NCBI GenBank assembly: GCA_009775355.1
Contig: VSPN01000004.1
Location: 1 to 64,000 of the forward strand
Direction: 5' to 3'
DNA length: 64,000 nucleotides
Origin: Muribaculaceae bacterium
GTDB lineage: Bacteria > Bacteroidota > Bacteroidia > Bacteroidales > Muribaculaceae
Positions 17,318 through 25,414 of this stretch are shown here, piece after piece. Position 1 is the first letter of the stretch; every line of letters begins with the position of its first letter. The position numbers were made by a program, and so were the translations under genes. The notes beneath the pieces were generated by a model. The model was not told the origin of the DNA. It was given only the letters and a program-made list of their open reading frames with translations, and made no database searches.

Positions 17318-19543
17318 ATGAAGAAAAAGAATACAGCAGGCAGACGTATGCGCAAGCAGGAGCTGCTTGACAAGATAGTCGGGTTTCTGCAGCAGCAGAA
17401 CCGGCAGAGCTTCAATTACAAACAGATCGCGTTCGGGATCGGCGTCGAGAATCCGGCGCACCGTCTCGATGTGCTCAACGCACTCGACGAGCTTGTGGAG
17501 GCGGACGACATCCTTGAGGTTGATCTGGGCAAATACAAGGCCAAGAGCAACCGGGGAGTCGAGAATGTAGGCTTCTTCGTGCGCCGCAGCAACGGCAAGA
17601 ACGCAGTCGTGGTCGACGACGAGATGATCATGGTGGCCGAGCGCAACTCGATGCATGCGCTCAATGGAGACAAAGTGCGCGTCGTGGTGTCGGCCGCCCG
17701 CAAAGGCCACGGCCCCGAAGCGAGAGTGATCGAGATCGTCGAGGCCAAGGAGCAGCAGTTTGTAGGCACGCTCAAGATCGACAAGAACTATGCCGCCCTC
17801 GTGACAGACTCCAAGTTCCTTGCCGCCGACATCATACTCTCCCGCACGAAACTCAAGGGAGGAAAGAACGGCGACAAGGCAGTGGCCCGCATCGTGCAGT
17901 GGCGCGACGACGAGATGAATCCGCGCGGCGAAGTGCTCGACATACTCGGAGTCAAAGGAGAGAACAACGCCGAGATGCACGCCATCCTGGCGGAATTCGG
18001 ACTTCCCTACAGATACCCCGAGAATGTGGAGAAAGCAGCCGAGCGCATCGACGCCGGCATCACGCCCGAGGAGGTGTCGCGGCGCGAGGACTTCCGCGGC
18101 GTGACCACCTTCACCATCGACCCCCGCGACGCCAAGGACTTCGACGACGCCCTGTCGGTGCGCCAGCTTGCCAACGGCAACTGGGAGGTGGGCGTTCACA
18201 TCGCCGACGTGACCCACTATGTGCGTCCCGGCTCGCTGATCGACAAAGAGGCGCAGAAGCGTGCCACAAGCGTCTATCTTGTGGACCGCACCATACCGAT
18301 GCTGCCCGAACGCCTGTCGAACGGCATCTGCTCGCTGCGTCCCGACGAAGAGAAACTGACCTTCTCGGCCATATTCGAGCTTGACCAGAAAGCCGAGGTG
18401 GTCAACAGCCGCATAGGCCGCACGGTCATAAAGAGCGACCGCCGGTTCACCTACGAAGAGGCACAGCAGATCATCGAGAGCGGCGAGGGAGAATACGCCC
18501 GCGAGCTCGCCGTGCTCAACGGACTCGCGCAGGAACTGCGCCGCCGCCGCTACCGGCAGGGAGCACTCGAGTTCGACCGTGCCGAGGTGCGTTTCGAGAT
18601 CGATGACAAAGGTAAGCCCGTAAGCGTTTACTTCAAAGAGTCGAAAGAGGCCAACAAGCTGATCGAGGAGTTCATGCTCCTCGCCAACCTGACAGTCGCC
18701 GAGTCGATAGGCAAGGTGGGCAAGAACAAGAAAGCCAAGACCTTCGTCTATCGCGTACACGACAATCCGGACCCCGAGAAGATCGGCAACCTGTCGCTGA
18801 TCGCATCGCGGTTCGGCTACAAACTGACCACCGAGGGGAGCACCCGCGAGATCAACAAGAGCGTAAACCGGCTTCTCCGCGACGTCAAGGGGAAAGGGGA
18901 GGAGAACATGCTCTCGATCCTTGCCATAAGGTCGATGGCAAAGGCCGTCTACACCACCGAGAACATCGGCCACTACGGACTCGCAATGCCATATTACACT
19001 CACTTCACGTCGCCGATCAGACGATATCCCGACATGCTGGTGCACAGGCTTCTTGCACGCTACGCCGACGGAGGTCGCAGCGCCGACCGGCTGAAACTCG
19101 AGGAGGAATGCCGCCACGACAGCGACATGGAGCAGCTTGCCGCCAATGCCGAGCGCGCCTCGATACGTTACAAGCAGGTGGAATTCATGAAAGACCGCCT
19201 CGGCGAGATATACGACGGAGTCATCTCGGGCGTGACCGAATGGGGCTTCTATGTGGAGCTGACGGAGAGCATGTGCGAGGGACTCGTGCCGATCCGCGAC
19301 CTTGCCGACGACTACTACGACTTCGATGAGAAGAACTACTGCCTGATCGGACGCCGCCACGGAGTGCGCTACACACTCGGCGACCAGGTGAAAGTGCAGG
19401 TGGCGCGCGCCGACCTCGACCGCAAGCAGCTCGACTTCGCCCTTATCGACGACAAAGGCAATCCCAACAGACCGCTCAAGCCCGTGTCGGAACGCAAACC
19501 CGGCAAACGTCACGAGGCCCGCAAGCGCAACAAGAAAAAATGA
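17318..19543 (+). CDS. rnr: Ribonuclease R
   Basis: A 741-residue 3'-5' exoribonuclease of the RNB family. I use the ATG at 17318 (MKKKNTAGRRMRKQELL) rather than a TTG 30 bases upstream. There is an N-terminal winged-helix segment (QELLDKIVGFLQQQNRQSF), then cold-shock-type OB folds. The RNB catalytic domain has the aspartates in FTIDPRDAKDFDDALSV (from about residue 265) and the HYGLAMPYYTHFTSPIRRYP motif near 555. A C-terminal S1 domain (GEIYDGVISGVTEWGFYVEL) and a basic tail (KPGKRHEARKRNKKK) follow. The enzyme degrades structured RNA. The length fits the family. The gene stands alone between the remnant region and a glycosidase gene. Confidence 0.97.
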   Translation: MKKKNTAGRRMRKQELLDKIVGFLQQQNRQSFNYKQIAFGIGVENPAHRLDVLNALDELVEADDILEVDLGKYKAKSNRGVENVGFFVRRSNGKNAVVVDDEMIMVAERNSMHALNGDKVRVVVSAARKGHGPEARVIEIVEAKEQQFVGTLKIDKNYAALVTDSKFLAADIILSRTKLKGGKNGDKAVARIVQWRDDEMNPRGEVLDILGVKGENNAEMHAILAEFGLPYRYPENVEKAAERIDAGITPEEVSRREDFRGVTTFTIDPRDAKDFDDALSVRQLANGNWEVGVHIADVTHYVRPGSLIDKEAQKRATSVYLVDRTIPMLPERLSNGICSLRPDEEKLTFSAIFELDQKAEVVNSRIGRTVIKSDRRFTYEEAQQIIESGEGEYARELAVLNGLAQELRRRRYRQGALEFDRAEVRFEIDDKGKPVSVYFKESKEANKLIEEFMLLANLTVAESIGKVGKNKKAKTFVYRVHDNPDPEKIGNLSLIASRFGYKLTTEGSTREINKSVNRLLRDVKGKGEENMLSILAIRSMAKAVYTTENIGHYGLAMPYYTHFTSPIRRYPDMLVHRLLARYADGGRSADRLKLEEECRHDSDMEQLAANAERASIRYKQVEFMKDRLGEIYDGVISGVTEWGFYVELTESMCEGLVPIRDLADDYYDFDEKNYCLIGRRHGVRYTLGDQVKVQVARADLDRKQLDFALIDDKGNPNRPLKPVSERKPGKRHEARKRNKKK

Positions 19544-19612
19544 TCCTGATTATCAGACTTAAACTTTCAGGAATAGTTTTCCAGACTTAACCGAAAAACC
19601 TACGTAACGACA

Positions 19613-21907
19613 GTGAAAAAGACTCTACTGATGCTGGCGGGAGGGGCGATGGCTCTTTCCGCCGGTGCTGCGGAGAGAGACCTCTTCGTGCAGACCGACG
19701 CCTACAGATGGGTCGGCGATACAATCTATCAGAACGAATTCAAGGCATGGGCCGACAACCCGTACCGGATCAGGAGCACATACAAAGGGCGCCCCGGCTA
19801 CTTCATGCCGATCGAACAGACATGGACGCGCCGCAACGACCTTTCGTCATATCCTGTCCTCAAGGGTGGCAATCTGCTCCATCAGGCCATCTACAACATG
19901 GGACTCGACGAGATGGTCAACGCCGTCGAACCCGACACTACACTCCGCACCGGCCAGGAGTGGGCCGGAGTGTGGACCCGCGACGTCAGCTACTCGATCA
20001 TACTCTCCATGGCCGCGCTGCAGCCCGAGGCATCGATGATCTCGCTGATGCGCAAAATCAATCCGTCGGGACAGATTATACAGGACACCGGTTCGGGCGG
20101 CGCGTGGCCGATCTCGACCGACCGCATGATCTGGGTAGTGGCCGCATATGAAATATATAAGGTGACCGGCGACAAGGCCTGGCTTGAGAAAGTCTATCCG
20201 ATCGCCCTGCGCAGCATCGACAAAGATGACAAGACCATCATGAGCGAACGCGGACTTGTGAAAGGGGAGACCTCTTTCATGGACTGGCGTGAGCAGAGCT
20301 ATCCGAAATGGATGCAGACCGCCGACATATCGCAGAGCGAGGCGATGGGCACCAACGTGCTCTATGCCGCCGTGCTGAAAGCAGTGTCGGAAATGGCCTC
20401 AGAGCTGGGACACAAGAAAGTGTCGGTCGACTATGCCGACCGTGCGGCCGAGCTTGCCGCGGAGATCGACCGTACGTTCTACATGCCAGACAAAGGGTAT
20501 TACGGCATGTACACATACGGCCGCGACAACATGACGCTCAATCCACGCGCCGAGACACTCGGCGAGGCACTCGCCATACTCTACGACATCGCTCCCGCCG
20601 ACCGTCAGAAAGAGATCTCGCAGTCGAATCCGGTCACTCCGTTCGGTCCGGCCATATTCTACCCCCAGATCGCCGACATGCCGAGCTACCACAACAACGC
20701 CCTATGGCCCTTTGTCGGCAGCTACTGGACTCTGGCGCAGGCCAAGGCCGGCAACGAACCCGGAGTGGTGGAGGGGATCGGCTCGGTGTTCCGCCCCGCC
20801 GCCCTCTTCGCGACCAACAAAGAGAACTTCAACCTCGACAACGGCGACATATTCACCGAACTCAACTCGTCGAACATGCTGTGGAGTCTGGCCGGTAATC
20901 TCGCCCTGACCCAGCAGGTGCTGATGGGCATTCACTTCGAGAAAGATGGTCTGCGGATTGCCCCATTCGTGCCCGAAGTGTTTGCCGCCGGGCGCACGCT
21001 CGACAATTTTCCCTACAGAGGCGCACGCATATCGGTGACGGTGAACGGATATGGCGACAAAGTCAAGACGCTTAAACTCAACGGCAAAGAACTCGATCCG
21101 GCGAAAACGATACCGGCAAAGGCCCTCGCAAAGGGAGGCCGCATCGAAGTGACGATGAACAATGAGCCGATCGCACCGATGACAATCAACCGCAGGGCCA
21201 ACCTCAAGGCTCCCCTCACCCCCGTGGCGTGGATGGAGCGCACGACAGAGTTTCCCTCCGAGGGCGTGACCCAGAACCTTCTGCGCTGGAATCCGATAGA
21301 ATATATCGGCGGCTACATAGTGCTCAAAGACGGCAAGGAGGTGGCGCGTACACGTCAGACGCAATATGCCGCCACTACACCCGGCGAATGGCAGGTGATC
21401 GGCTATGCCGGCGACGGCACGCAGGGTTTCGCGTCCGAGCCGAGAAGCAACCGCCCTGTAACGGTGCTTGAATTTGCCGGAGAGTCGACCTCGATGACAT
21501 CGCCCGAGATCTCATATCGCCCCGACACAATGCCCGAGGGCTTCAGCGGAGCGGGCTTCGCCGAGACCGACCGCACCATGCCGTCGCGCGGCGTCACCCT
21601 TGATGTGGCCGAGGAGGGAGTCTATGCCGTCAGAGTCAGATATGCCAACGGCAACGGCCCGGTCAACACCGAGAACAAGGCGGCCGTAAGGACGCTGAGC
21701 GTCGACGGCATCAAGGCCGGCACACTCGTCATGCCGCAGCGCGGGGTAGCCAACTGGGATGACTGGGGGATGTCGAACGGTGTCCAGGTCAGCCTTACAC
21801 CCGGACAGTATAAACTTGTCATAGAGTATCTGCCTGAAGATGAGAATATGAACATCGCTGCCAACCACGCCATAATGGACCGTGTGGAAGTGGTGAGAGT
21901 AAAATAA
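19613..21907 (+). CDS. Exported six-hairpin glycosidase (GH63/debranching-like)
   Basis: A 764-residue exported protein from a GTG start at 19613; the signal peptide is (M)KKTLLMLAGGAMALSAGAAE. The middle of the protein looks like an (alpha/alpha)6 barrel glycoside hydrolase: GQEWAGVWTRDVSYSIILSM around residues 115-134, STDRMIWVVAAYEIYKVTGD, ETSFMDWREQSYPKWMQ, and HNNALWPFVGSYWTLAQAKA near 365. Acidic residues in WTRD and MDWRE are candidate catalytic positions. After about residue 480 come beta-rich accessory regions. The last 130 residues (GVTLDVAEEGVYAVRVRYAN, then KLVIEYLPEDENMN) resemble a carbohydrate-binding module of the CBM6/35 kind. The substrate cannot be told from the sequence. 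No SusC/SusD pair is beside it. Confidence 0.83.
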   Translation: MKKTLLMLAGGAMALSAGAAERDLFVQTDAYRWVGDTIYQNEFKAWADNPYRIRSTYKGRPGYFMPIEQTWTRRNDLSSYPVLKGGNLLHQAIYNMGLDEMVNAVEPDTTLRTGQEWAGVWTRDVSYSIILSMAALQPEASMISLMRKINPSGQIIQDTGSGGAWPISTDRMIWVVAAYEIYKVTGDKAWLEKVYPIALRSIDKDDKTIMSERGLVKGETSFMDWREQSYPKWMQTADISQSEAMGTNVLYAAVLKAVSEMASELGHKKVSVDYADRAAELAAEIDRTFYMPDKGYYGMYTYGRDNMTLNPRAETLGEALAILYDIAPADRQKEISQSNPVTPFGPAIFYPQIADMPSYHNNALWPFVGSYWTLAQAKAGNEPGVVEGIGSVFRPAALFATNKENFNLDNGDIFTELNSSNMLWSLAGNLALTQQVLMGIHFEKDGLRIAPFVPEVFAAGRTLDNFPYRGARISVTVNGYGDKVKTLKLNGKELDPAKTIPAKALAKGGRIEVTMNNEPIAPMTINRRANLKAPLTPVAWMERTTEFPSEGVTQNLLRWNPIEYIGGYIVLKDGKEVARTRQTQYAATTPGEWQVIGYAGDGTQGFASEPRSNRPVTVLEFAGESTSMTSPEISYRPDTMPEGFSGAGFAETDRTMPSRGVTLDVAEEGVYAVRVRYANGNGPVNTENKAAVRTLSVDGIKAGTLVMPQRGVANWDDWGMSNGVQVSLTPGQYKLVIEYLPEDENMNIAANHAIMDRVEVVRVK

Positions 21908-21908
21908 T

Positions 21909-21939
21909 TTTGTAGATTCGGAAAAAAGTTGTAATTTTG
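21909..21939 (+). promoter_or_regulatory. Consensus promoter of ffs and tRNA-Thr
   Basis: TTTG (21909-21912), 19 bases, then TAATTTTG (21932-21939): an exact match to the Bacteroidetes TTTG-N19-TAnnTTTG promoter. The SRP RNA begins 4-5 bases later. Confidence 0.9.
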
Positions 21940-21942
21940 CAT

Positions 21943-22039
21943 CGGGTGAGTCCTGCACGACCAGCTCCCCGTGAATCCCCCAGGTCTTGACCGAAGCAAG
22001 GGTAACGGGTTGAGCGGTGCGATGCAGGTAGCTCGCCCG
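21943..22039 (+). ncRNA. ffs: Signal recognition particle RNA, small bacterial type
   Basis: About 97 bases, with ends CGGGTGAG and CTCGCCCG that pair to close a long hairpin. The apical part shows the conserved SRP core: CCCAGGTCTTGACCGAAGCA, then AGGGTAACGG and GAGCGGTGCGATGCAGGTAG. These correspond to the AGGTC...GGAAG-type tip and the asymmetric loop that bind Ffh. The RNA works with Ffh and FtsY to target membrane proteins such as those inserted by YidC. tRNA-Thr(TGT) starts 3 bases after its end, so the two are probably processed from one transcript. Confidence 0.88.
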
Positions 22040-22042
22040 CCT

Positions 22043-22116
22043 GCCTCTTTAGCTCAGTTGGCCAGAGCACGTGATTTGTAATCTCGGGGTCGTTGGTTCG
22101 AATCCGACAAGAGGCT
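22043..22116 (+). tRNA. tRNA-Thr (TGT)
   Basis: GCCTCTT, a D-arm TAGCTCAGTTGGCCAGAGC, the anticodon arm with TGATT-TGT-AATC (anticodon TGT), TTGG-TTCGAATCC and AAGAGGC give a full cloverleaf. No CCA is encoded. A weak hairpin GGAAAGC-gta-GGCTTTCC follows at 22122-22139. Confidence 0.95.
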
Positions 22117-22213
22117 CTGATGGAAAGCGTAGGCTTTCCGAGGATAGCAATACAATGTTTTTCATAATTTTGTTTTGGCGGTGTGTTTAGTGATAAGCAT
22201 GCCGTTTTTTCAT

Positions 22214-22250
22214 TTTTTGGAAGGATTGGGATTTTTGGAAGGATTGGGAT
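22214..22250 (+). repeat. Two tandem copies of an 18-base unit
   Basis: TTTTTGGAAGGATTGGGA occurs twice in direct succession in the spacer before the DUF4286 gene. No function is evident. Confidence 0.7.
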
Positions 22251-22275
22251 CAGGAAGTCTGTAAATTAAAGGGAT

Positions 22276-22605
22276 ATGGTGATTCATAATGCTACTTTCA
22301 TGATGGAAAGGGAGAAGGAAGCCGAGTTTGTCGACTGGTTGCGCGGTTGCGTGTCGGGCGGCGGTCAGTTTGCGGAGTCTCTGCGCGGGCGCCGGGTGCG
22401 TATGTCGGCAATGCGCGAGGCCGGCGGTGTCGATTATCGTCAGGCCGAGGCTCAGAGCGTTGCGTTTCAGGTAGAATTCGAATCGATCGAAGATGCCCGG
22501 AAATGGAGTCGCGAGGCTTTGCCTTCGGTAGCGGCCCGCTTCGAAGAACGCTTCGGCCCGCAGGCGATGGTTTTCACTTCTGTTTTCGAGGAAATGCCTC
22601 TCTGA
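22276..22605 (+). CDS. DUF4286 family protein
   Basis: A 109-residue soluble protein. The start MVIHNATFMMEREKEAEFVD and the centre QAEAQSVAFQVEFESIEDAR fit the small ferredoxin-like DUF4286 family, whose members typically begin MIYNVTFxVD and are about 100 residues long. The last part, RFEERFGPQAMVFTSVFEEM, matches the family's closing strand. No catalytic residues stand out. It precedes ruvC by 36 bases, probably in one transcript, an arrangement I recall from other Bacteroidales. The function is unknown. Confidence 0.82.
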   Translation: MVIHNATFMMEREKEAEFVDWLRGCVSGGGQFAESLRGRRVRMSAMREAGGVDYRQAEAQSVAFQVEFESIEDARKWSREALPSVAARFEERFGPQAMVFTSVFEEMPL

Positions 22606-22641
22606 TCTCCATCTTAAATCACTCATCATTTATTATTCATT

Positions 22642-23232
22642 TTGAAGCAATACGAGAGGATAATCATGGGCATCGACCCCGGCACTAACGTGATGGGATA
22701 CGGAGTGCTCGGCGTCAACGGCAAGCAGACCGAGGTGATAGTGCTCGGGGTCATCGAGCTGAGCCGGTTCGAGAGCCATTACAAGCGTCTGCATAGGATA
22801 TTCGAGCGCGTCTCGGGGCTTGCCGCGCAGTATCTTCCCGACGAGGTGGCTCTTGAGGCACCCTTTTTCGGCAAGAACGTTCAGTCGATGCTCAAACTCG
22901 GTCGCGCCCAAGGTGTGGCCATGGCCGCCGTCCTGTCGCGCGACATACCCGTGGCCGAATATGCCCCCCGCACCATCAAGATGGCTGTCACCGGCAACGG
23001 ACAGGCATCGAAAGAGCAGGTGGCCAACATGCTCCGGCATCTTCTTCACATGAAGCAGGACGACATGCCCCGGCTTCTCGACGCCACCGATGCCCTCGCC
23101 GTGGCACTCACCCATTTTTATGAGACCGGGAAGCCCGCTGTGGCGAAAGGCCCGAAATCATGGGCAGACTTCATGTCGAAAAATCCCGACCGCATCGCGC
23201 CGCGTCGCGGAGGTGCTAAAAAGCCTGATTAA
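22642..23232 (+). CDS. ruvC: Crossover junction endodeoxyribonuclease RuvC
   Basis: A 196-residue Holliday-junction resolvase. The first beta strand and first catalytic aspartate are in ERIIMGIDPGTNVMGYGVL, the second acid in EVALEAPFFGKNVQS, and the late aspartates in RLLDATDALAVALTHF. I use the TTG start at 22642 because the strand before GIDPGT (QYERII) belongs to the fold; the ATG at 22666 would cut it. A C-terminal basic tail (DRIAPRRGGAKKPD) extends slightly beyond the usual 170-190 residues. It cuts junctions made by RuvAB; neither ruvA nor ruvB is in the window. Confidence 0.95.
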   Translation: MKQYERIIMGIDPGTNVMGYGVLGVNGKQTEVIVLGVIELSRFESHYKRLHRIFERVSGLAAQYLPDEVALEAPFFGKNVQSMLKLGRAQGVAMAAVLSRDIPVAEYAPRTIKMAVTGNGQASKEQVANMLRHLLHMKQDDMPRLLDATDALAVALTHFYETGKPAVAKGPKSWADFMSKNPDRIAPRRGGAKKPD

Positions 23233-23267
23233 AAGGTTAAAAATTTTTAAGATTCAAAAATTATCTA

Positions 23268-23275
23268 TATATTTG
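23268..23275 (+). promoter_or_regulatory. -7 box ahead of deoC and the nuclease genes
   Basis: TATATTTG followed by CG matches TAnnTTTG. About 20 bases upstream is only TTTTT (23244-23248), an imperfect -33. The leader would be about 108 bases long before the deoC ATG. Confidence 0.55.
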
Positions 23276-23390
23276 CGCGTTTAATCAGGAGTCCTTGGCC
23301 GGGCGCCCGAGATTATTGTGCAATCGCATGACCTCAGGCGTCTTGTGACATGCGCAAGGCATATGCATAACCAGAAAAACATCAACCGAT

Positions 23391-24269
23391 ATGAACAGAT
23401 ACGAAGAAGTGATAGCCAAAAGCAAAGTCACTGCAGATGACGCGACAGTAAAGGCCGCAGTCGCAAAAATACTTGATAAAACCGCAGAGAACGACAACCG
23501 TGAGGTTTATAAATTCCTTCTCGGCAGCATCGACCTGACGACGCTCAGCACCGAGGATTCCGAAAAGAGCGTTGCTGCCTTCACGCGCCGCGTCAACGAT
23601 TTCGAGAACGACTGGCCGCAGTATCCCCATGTGGCCGCGATCTGCGTCTACAGCAACTTCGCCGAGGTTGTCGACAACAATCTCGACGTGGAGGGAGTGG
23701 ATGTGTGCGTCGTAGCCGCCGGTTTTCCGTCGAGCCAGACATTTCAAGCAGTCAAGGTAGCTGATGTCGCGCTTGCCCGCGAGGCAGGAGCCGATGAGAT
23801 CGATGTGGTGATGAACGTCGGCATGTTTCTCGACGGCAACTACGAGGATCTCTGTGACGAGCTTATCGAGCTGAAGCACACTGCCAAAGATGCGCGTCTG
23901 AAAGTAATACTCGAGACCGGCTGTCTCGGAACAGCCGAAAAGATACGCAACGCTTCGTTGCTGGCAATGTACAGCGAGGCTGATTTCATCAAGACCTCGA
24001 CAGGCAAGATCTACAGCGGCGCGTCGCTTGAAGCCGCCTATGTGATGTGCCAGTGCATCAAGGAATATCATGTAGCCACAGGCCGCAAGGTGGGTTTCAA
24101 GGCCGCAGGAGGCGTGCGCACCACAGCCGAAGCCGTGGCATACTACACGATCGTGAAGGAAGTTCTCGGCGAGGGCTGGCTCAACGCCGACTGTTTCCGT
24201 CTCGGCGCCAGCTCGCTTGCCAACAGCATACTCAGCTCGCTTGAGGAGAAAGAGGTGAAGTATTTCTGA
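23391..24269 (+). CDS. deoC: Deoxyribose-phosphate aldolase
   Basis: A 292-residue class I aldolase that cleaves 2-deoxyribose 5-phosphate into acetaldehyde and glyceraldehyde 3-phosphate, the last step of DNA-sugar catabolism. The Schiff-base lysine is in DFIKTSTGKIYSG. The proton-relay lysine is in GRKVGFKAAGGVRT, and DEIDVVMNVGMFL is the usual third motif. The length is like that of E. coli-type DeoC with an extended N-terminus. The gene lies 49 bases upstream of an exported nuclease and heads a run of genes that look like a DNA scavenging system, so cotranscription would link outside digestion to sugar use. It has its own -7 box at 23268. Confidence 0.96.
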   Translation: MNRYEEVIAKSKVTADDATVKAAVAKILDKTAENDNREVYKFLLGSIDLTTLSTEDSEKSVAAFTRRVNDFENDWPQYPHVAAICVYSNFAEVVDNNLDVEGVDVCVVAAGFPSSQTFQAVKVADVALAREAGADEIDVVMNVGMFLDGNYEDLCDELIELKHTAKDARLKVILETGCLGTAEKIRNASLLAMYSEADFIKTSTGKIYSGASLEAAYVMCQCIKEYHVATGRKVGFKAAGGVRTTAEAVAYYTIVKEVLGEGWLNADCFRLGASSLANSILSSLEEKEVKYF

Positions 24270-24318
24270 TGTCGTGCCGCAGCAAAAACAACAACCTTAC
24301 AAAACGCTTATATACAAG

Positions 24319-25383
24319 ATGAAAACTCGCAGATTTGCGGCTTTCGCCGCAATCGTGTCCATGCTTCTCTCTCTCTTGCCGGCCAATGCCGGAGAGAAGA
24401 AAGTGGCGACGTTCGGAGTAGCGTTCTACAATCTGGAGAACCTGTTTGACACGATCAACAACAACGGCAAATACGATCTTGAGTTCTCTCCGTCGGGCAG
24501 CCGCAAATGGGACGGGCGCAAGTATCGGTCGAAGATCAACCGTCTCAGCTACGCCATATCGCAGATGACGACAAAGACCACACCGTCGGGTCCGGCGGTC
24601 ATCGGCGTCAGCGAGATCGAAAACATCACAGTGCTTCAGGATCTTGTGAAGGCCGATGCGATCAAGGACTGGAATCTCCAGATCGTTCATCATGACTCTC
24701 CCGATGCCCGCGGAGTCGATGTGGGTCTACTTTACAACCCTTCGTTCTTCCGGGTGCTCAAGGTCGAGAACCACCGTCTTGAGATTCCGGAGCTTCCGAA
24801 ATTCCGCACGCGCGACCAGATGTGTGTCATCGGACTCATGGGCACGAAGCAGACCGGATATTCGAGAATCGCCATCATCGTGAACCACTGGCCGTCGCGC
24901 CGTGGCGGCGAGGCGGAGAGCAGCTGGCTCCGCGAGGCCGCAGCCGCGCTCAATGCCCGCATTGCCGCCGATCTCCTCAAACAATATCCCGACATAGGGA
25001 TTATCACGATGGGCGACATGAACGATGACCCGTACAACAAGTCGGTGTCGCAGACACTCGGTGCGGTAAAGGATATGGCAAAGACGGAGCCGGGCGGATT
25101 CTACAATCCGTTCTGGGAGAAACTCGACAAGGGAATCGGCTCCTACATTTACAGGGGAGGCTGGAATCTTTTCGACCAGATCATAGTGAACTCCAACATC
25201 GTAGACGGCAAGTGCGGCCTTAAATTCCACGCCGCCGAAGTGCTCAACAAGCACTTCCTGCTCCAGCAGGACGGCCAGTACAAGGGGTATCCGCTGCGCA
25301 CGTTCTCGGGCGGCGCATGGACAGACGGCTATTCCGACCACCTGCCCACAGAGATCTTCCTGGTGAGGGAGGTCGTGAAATGA
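24319..25383 (+). CDS. Exported endonuclease/exonuclease/phosphatase family protein
   Basis: A 354-residue protein. The frame is open from a GTG at 24274, but the ATG at 24319 begins a signal peptide (MKTRRFAAFAAIVSMLLSLL, cleaved near PANAG). The DNase I-like EEP fold is clear: GVAFYNLENLFDT (metal Asn/Glu region), VIGVSEIENI (catalytic Glu), ARGVDVGLLYNP, NHWPSRRGGEAES (catalytic His), TMGDMNDDP (Asp/Asn) and the final SDHLPTEIFL (Asp/His pair). Family members hydrolyse phosphodiesters in DNA, RNA or lipids. Being exported and followed 31 bases later by a TonB receptor and secreted endonucleases, it most likely trims nucleic acid in the periplasm or at the surface. Residues needed for metal catalysis all appear present. 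Confidence 0.9.
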   Translation: MKTRRFAAFAAIVSMLLSLLPANAGEKKVATFGVAFYNLENLFDTINNNGKYDLEFSPSGSRKWDGRKYRSKINRLSYAISQMTTKTTPSGPAVIGVSEIENITVLQDLVKADAIKDWNLQIVHHDSPDARGVDVGLLYNPSFFRVLKVENHRLEIPELPKFRTRDQMCVIGLMGTKQTGYSRIAIIVNHWPSRRGGEAESSWLREAAAALNARIAADLLKQYPDIGIITMGDMNDDPYNKSVSQTLGAVKDMAKTEPGGFYNPFWEKLDKGIGSYIYRGGWNLFDQIIVNSNIVDGKCGLKFHAAEVLNKHFLLQQDGQYKGYPLRTFSGGAWTDGYSDHLPTEIFLVREVVK

Positions 25384-25414
25384 ACAGCGACAACTCAACA
25401 ACAACAACAATATC

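Noticed and set aside
17294..19513. Very long minus-strand open frame (over 700 codons) opposite rnr
   Set aside because: It is fully antisense to a clear RNase R gene. The predicted protein is rich in V, H and L with no motif, which is what GC-rich coding DNA gives in this antisense frame.
22122..22139. Hairpin GGAAAGC-gta-GGCTTTCC after tRNA-Thr as a terminator
   Set aside because: Only a 7-bp stem and no T run; not enough to call.
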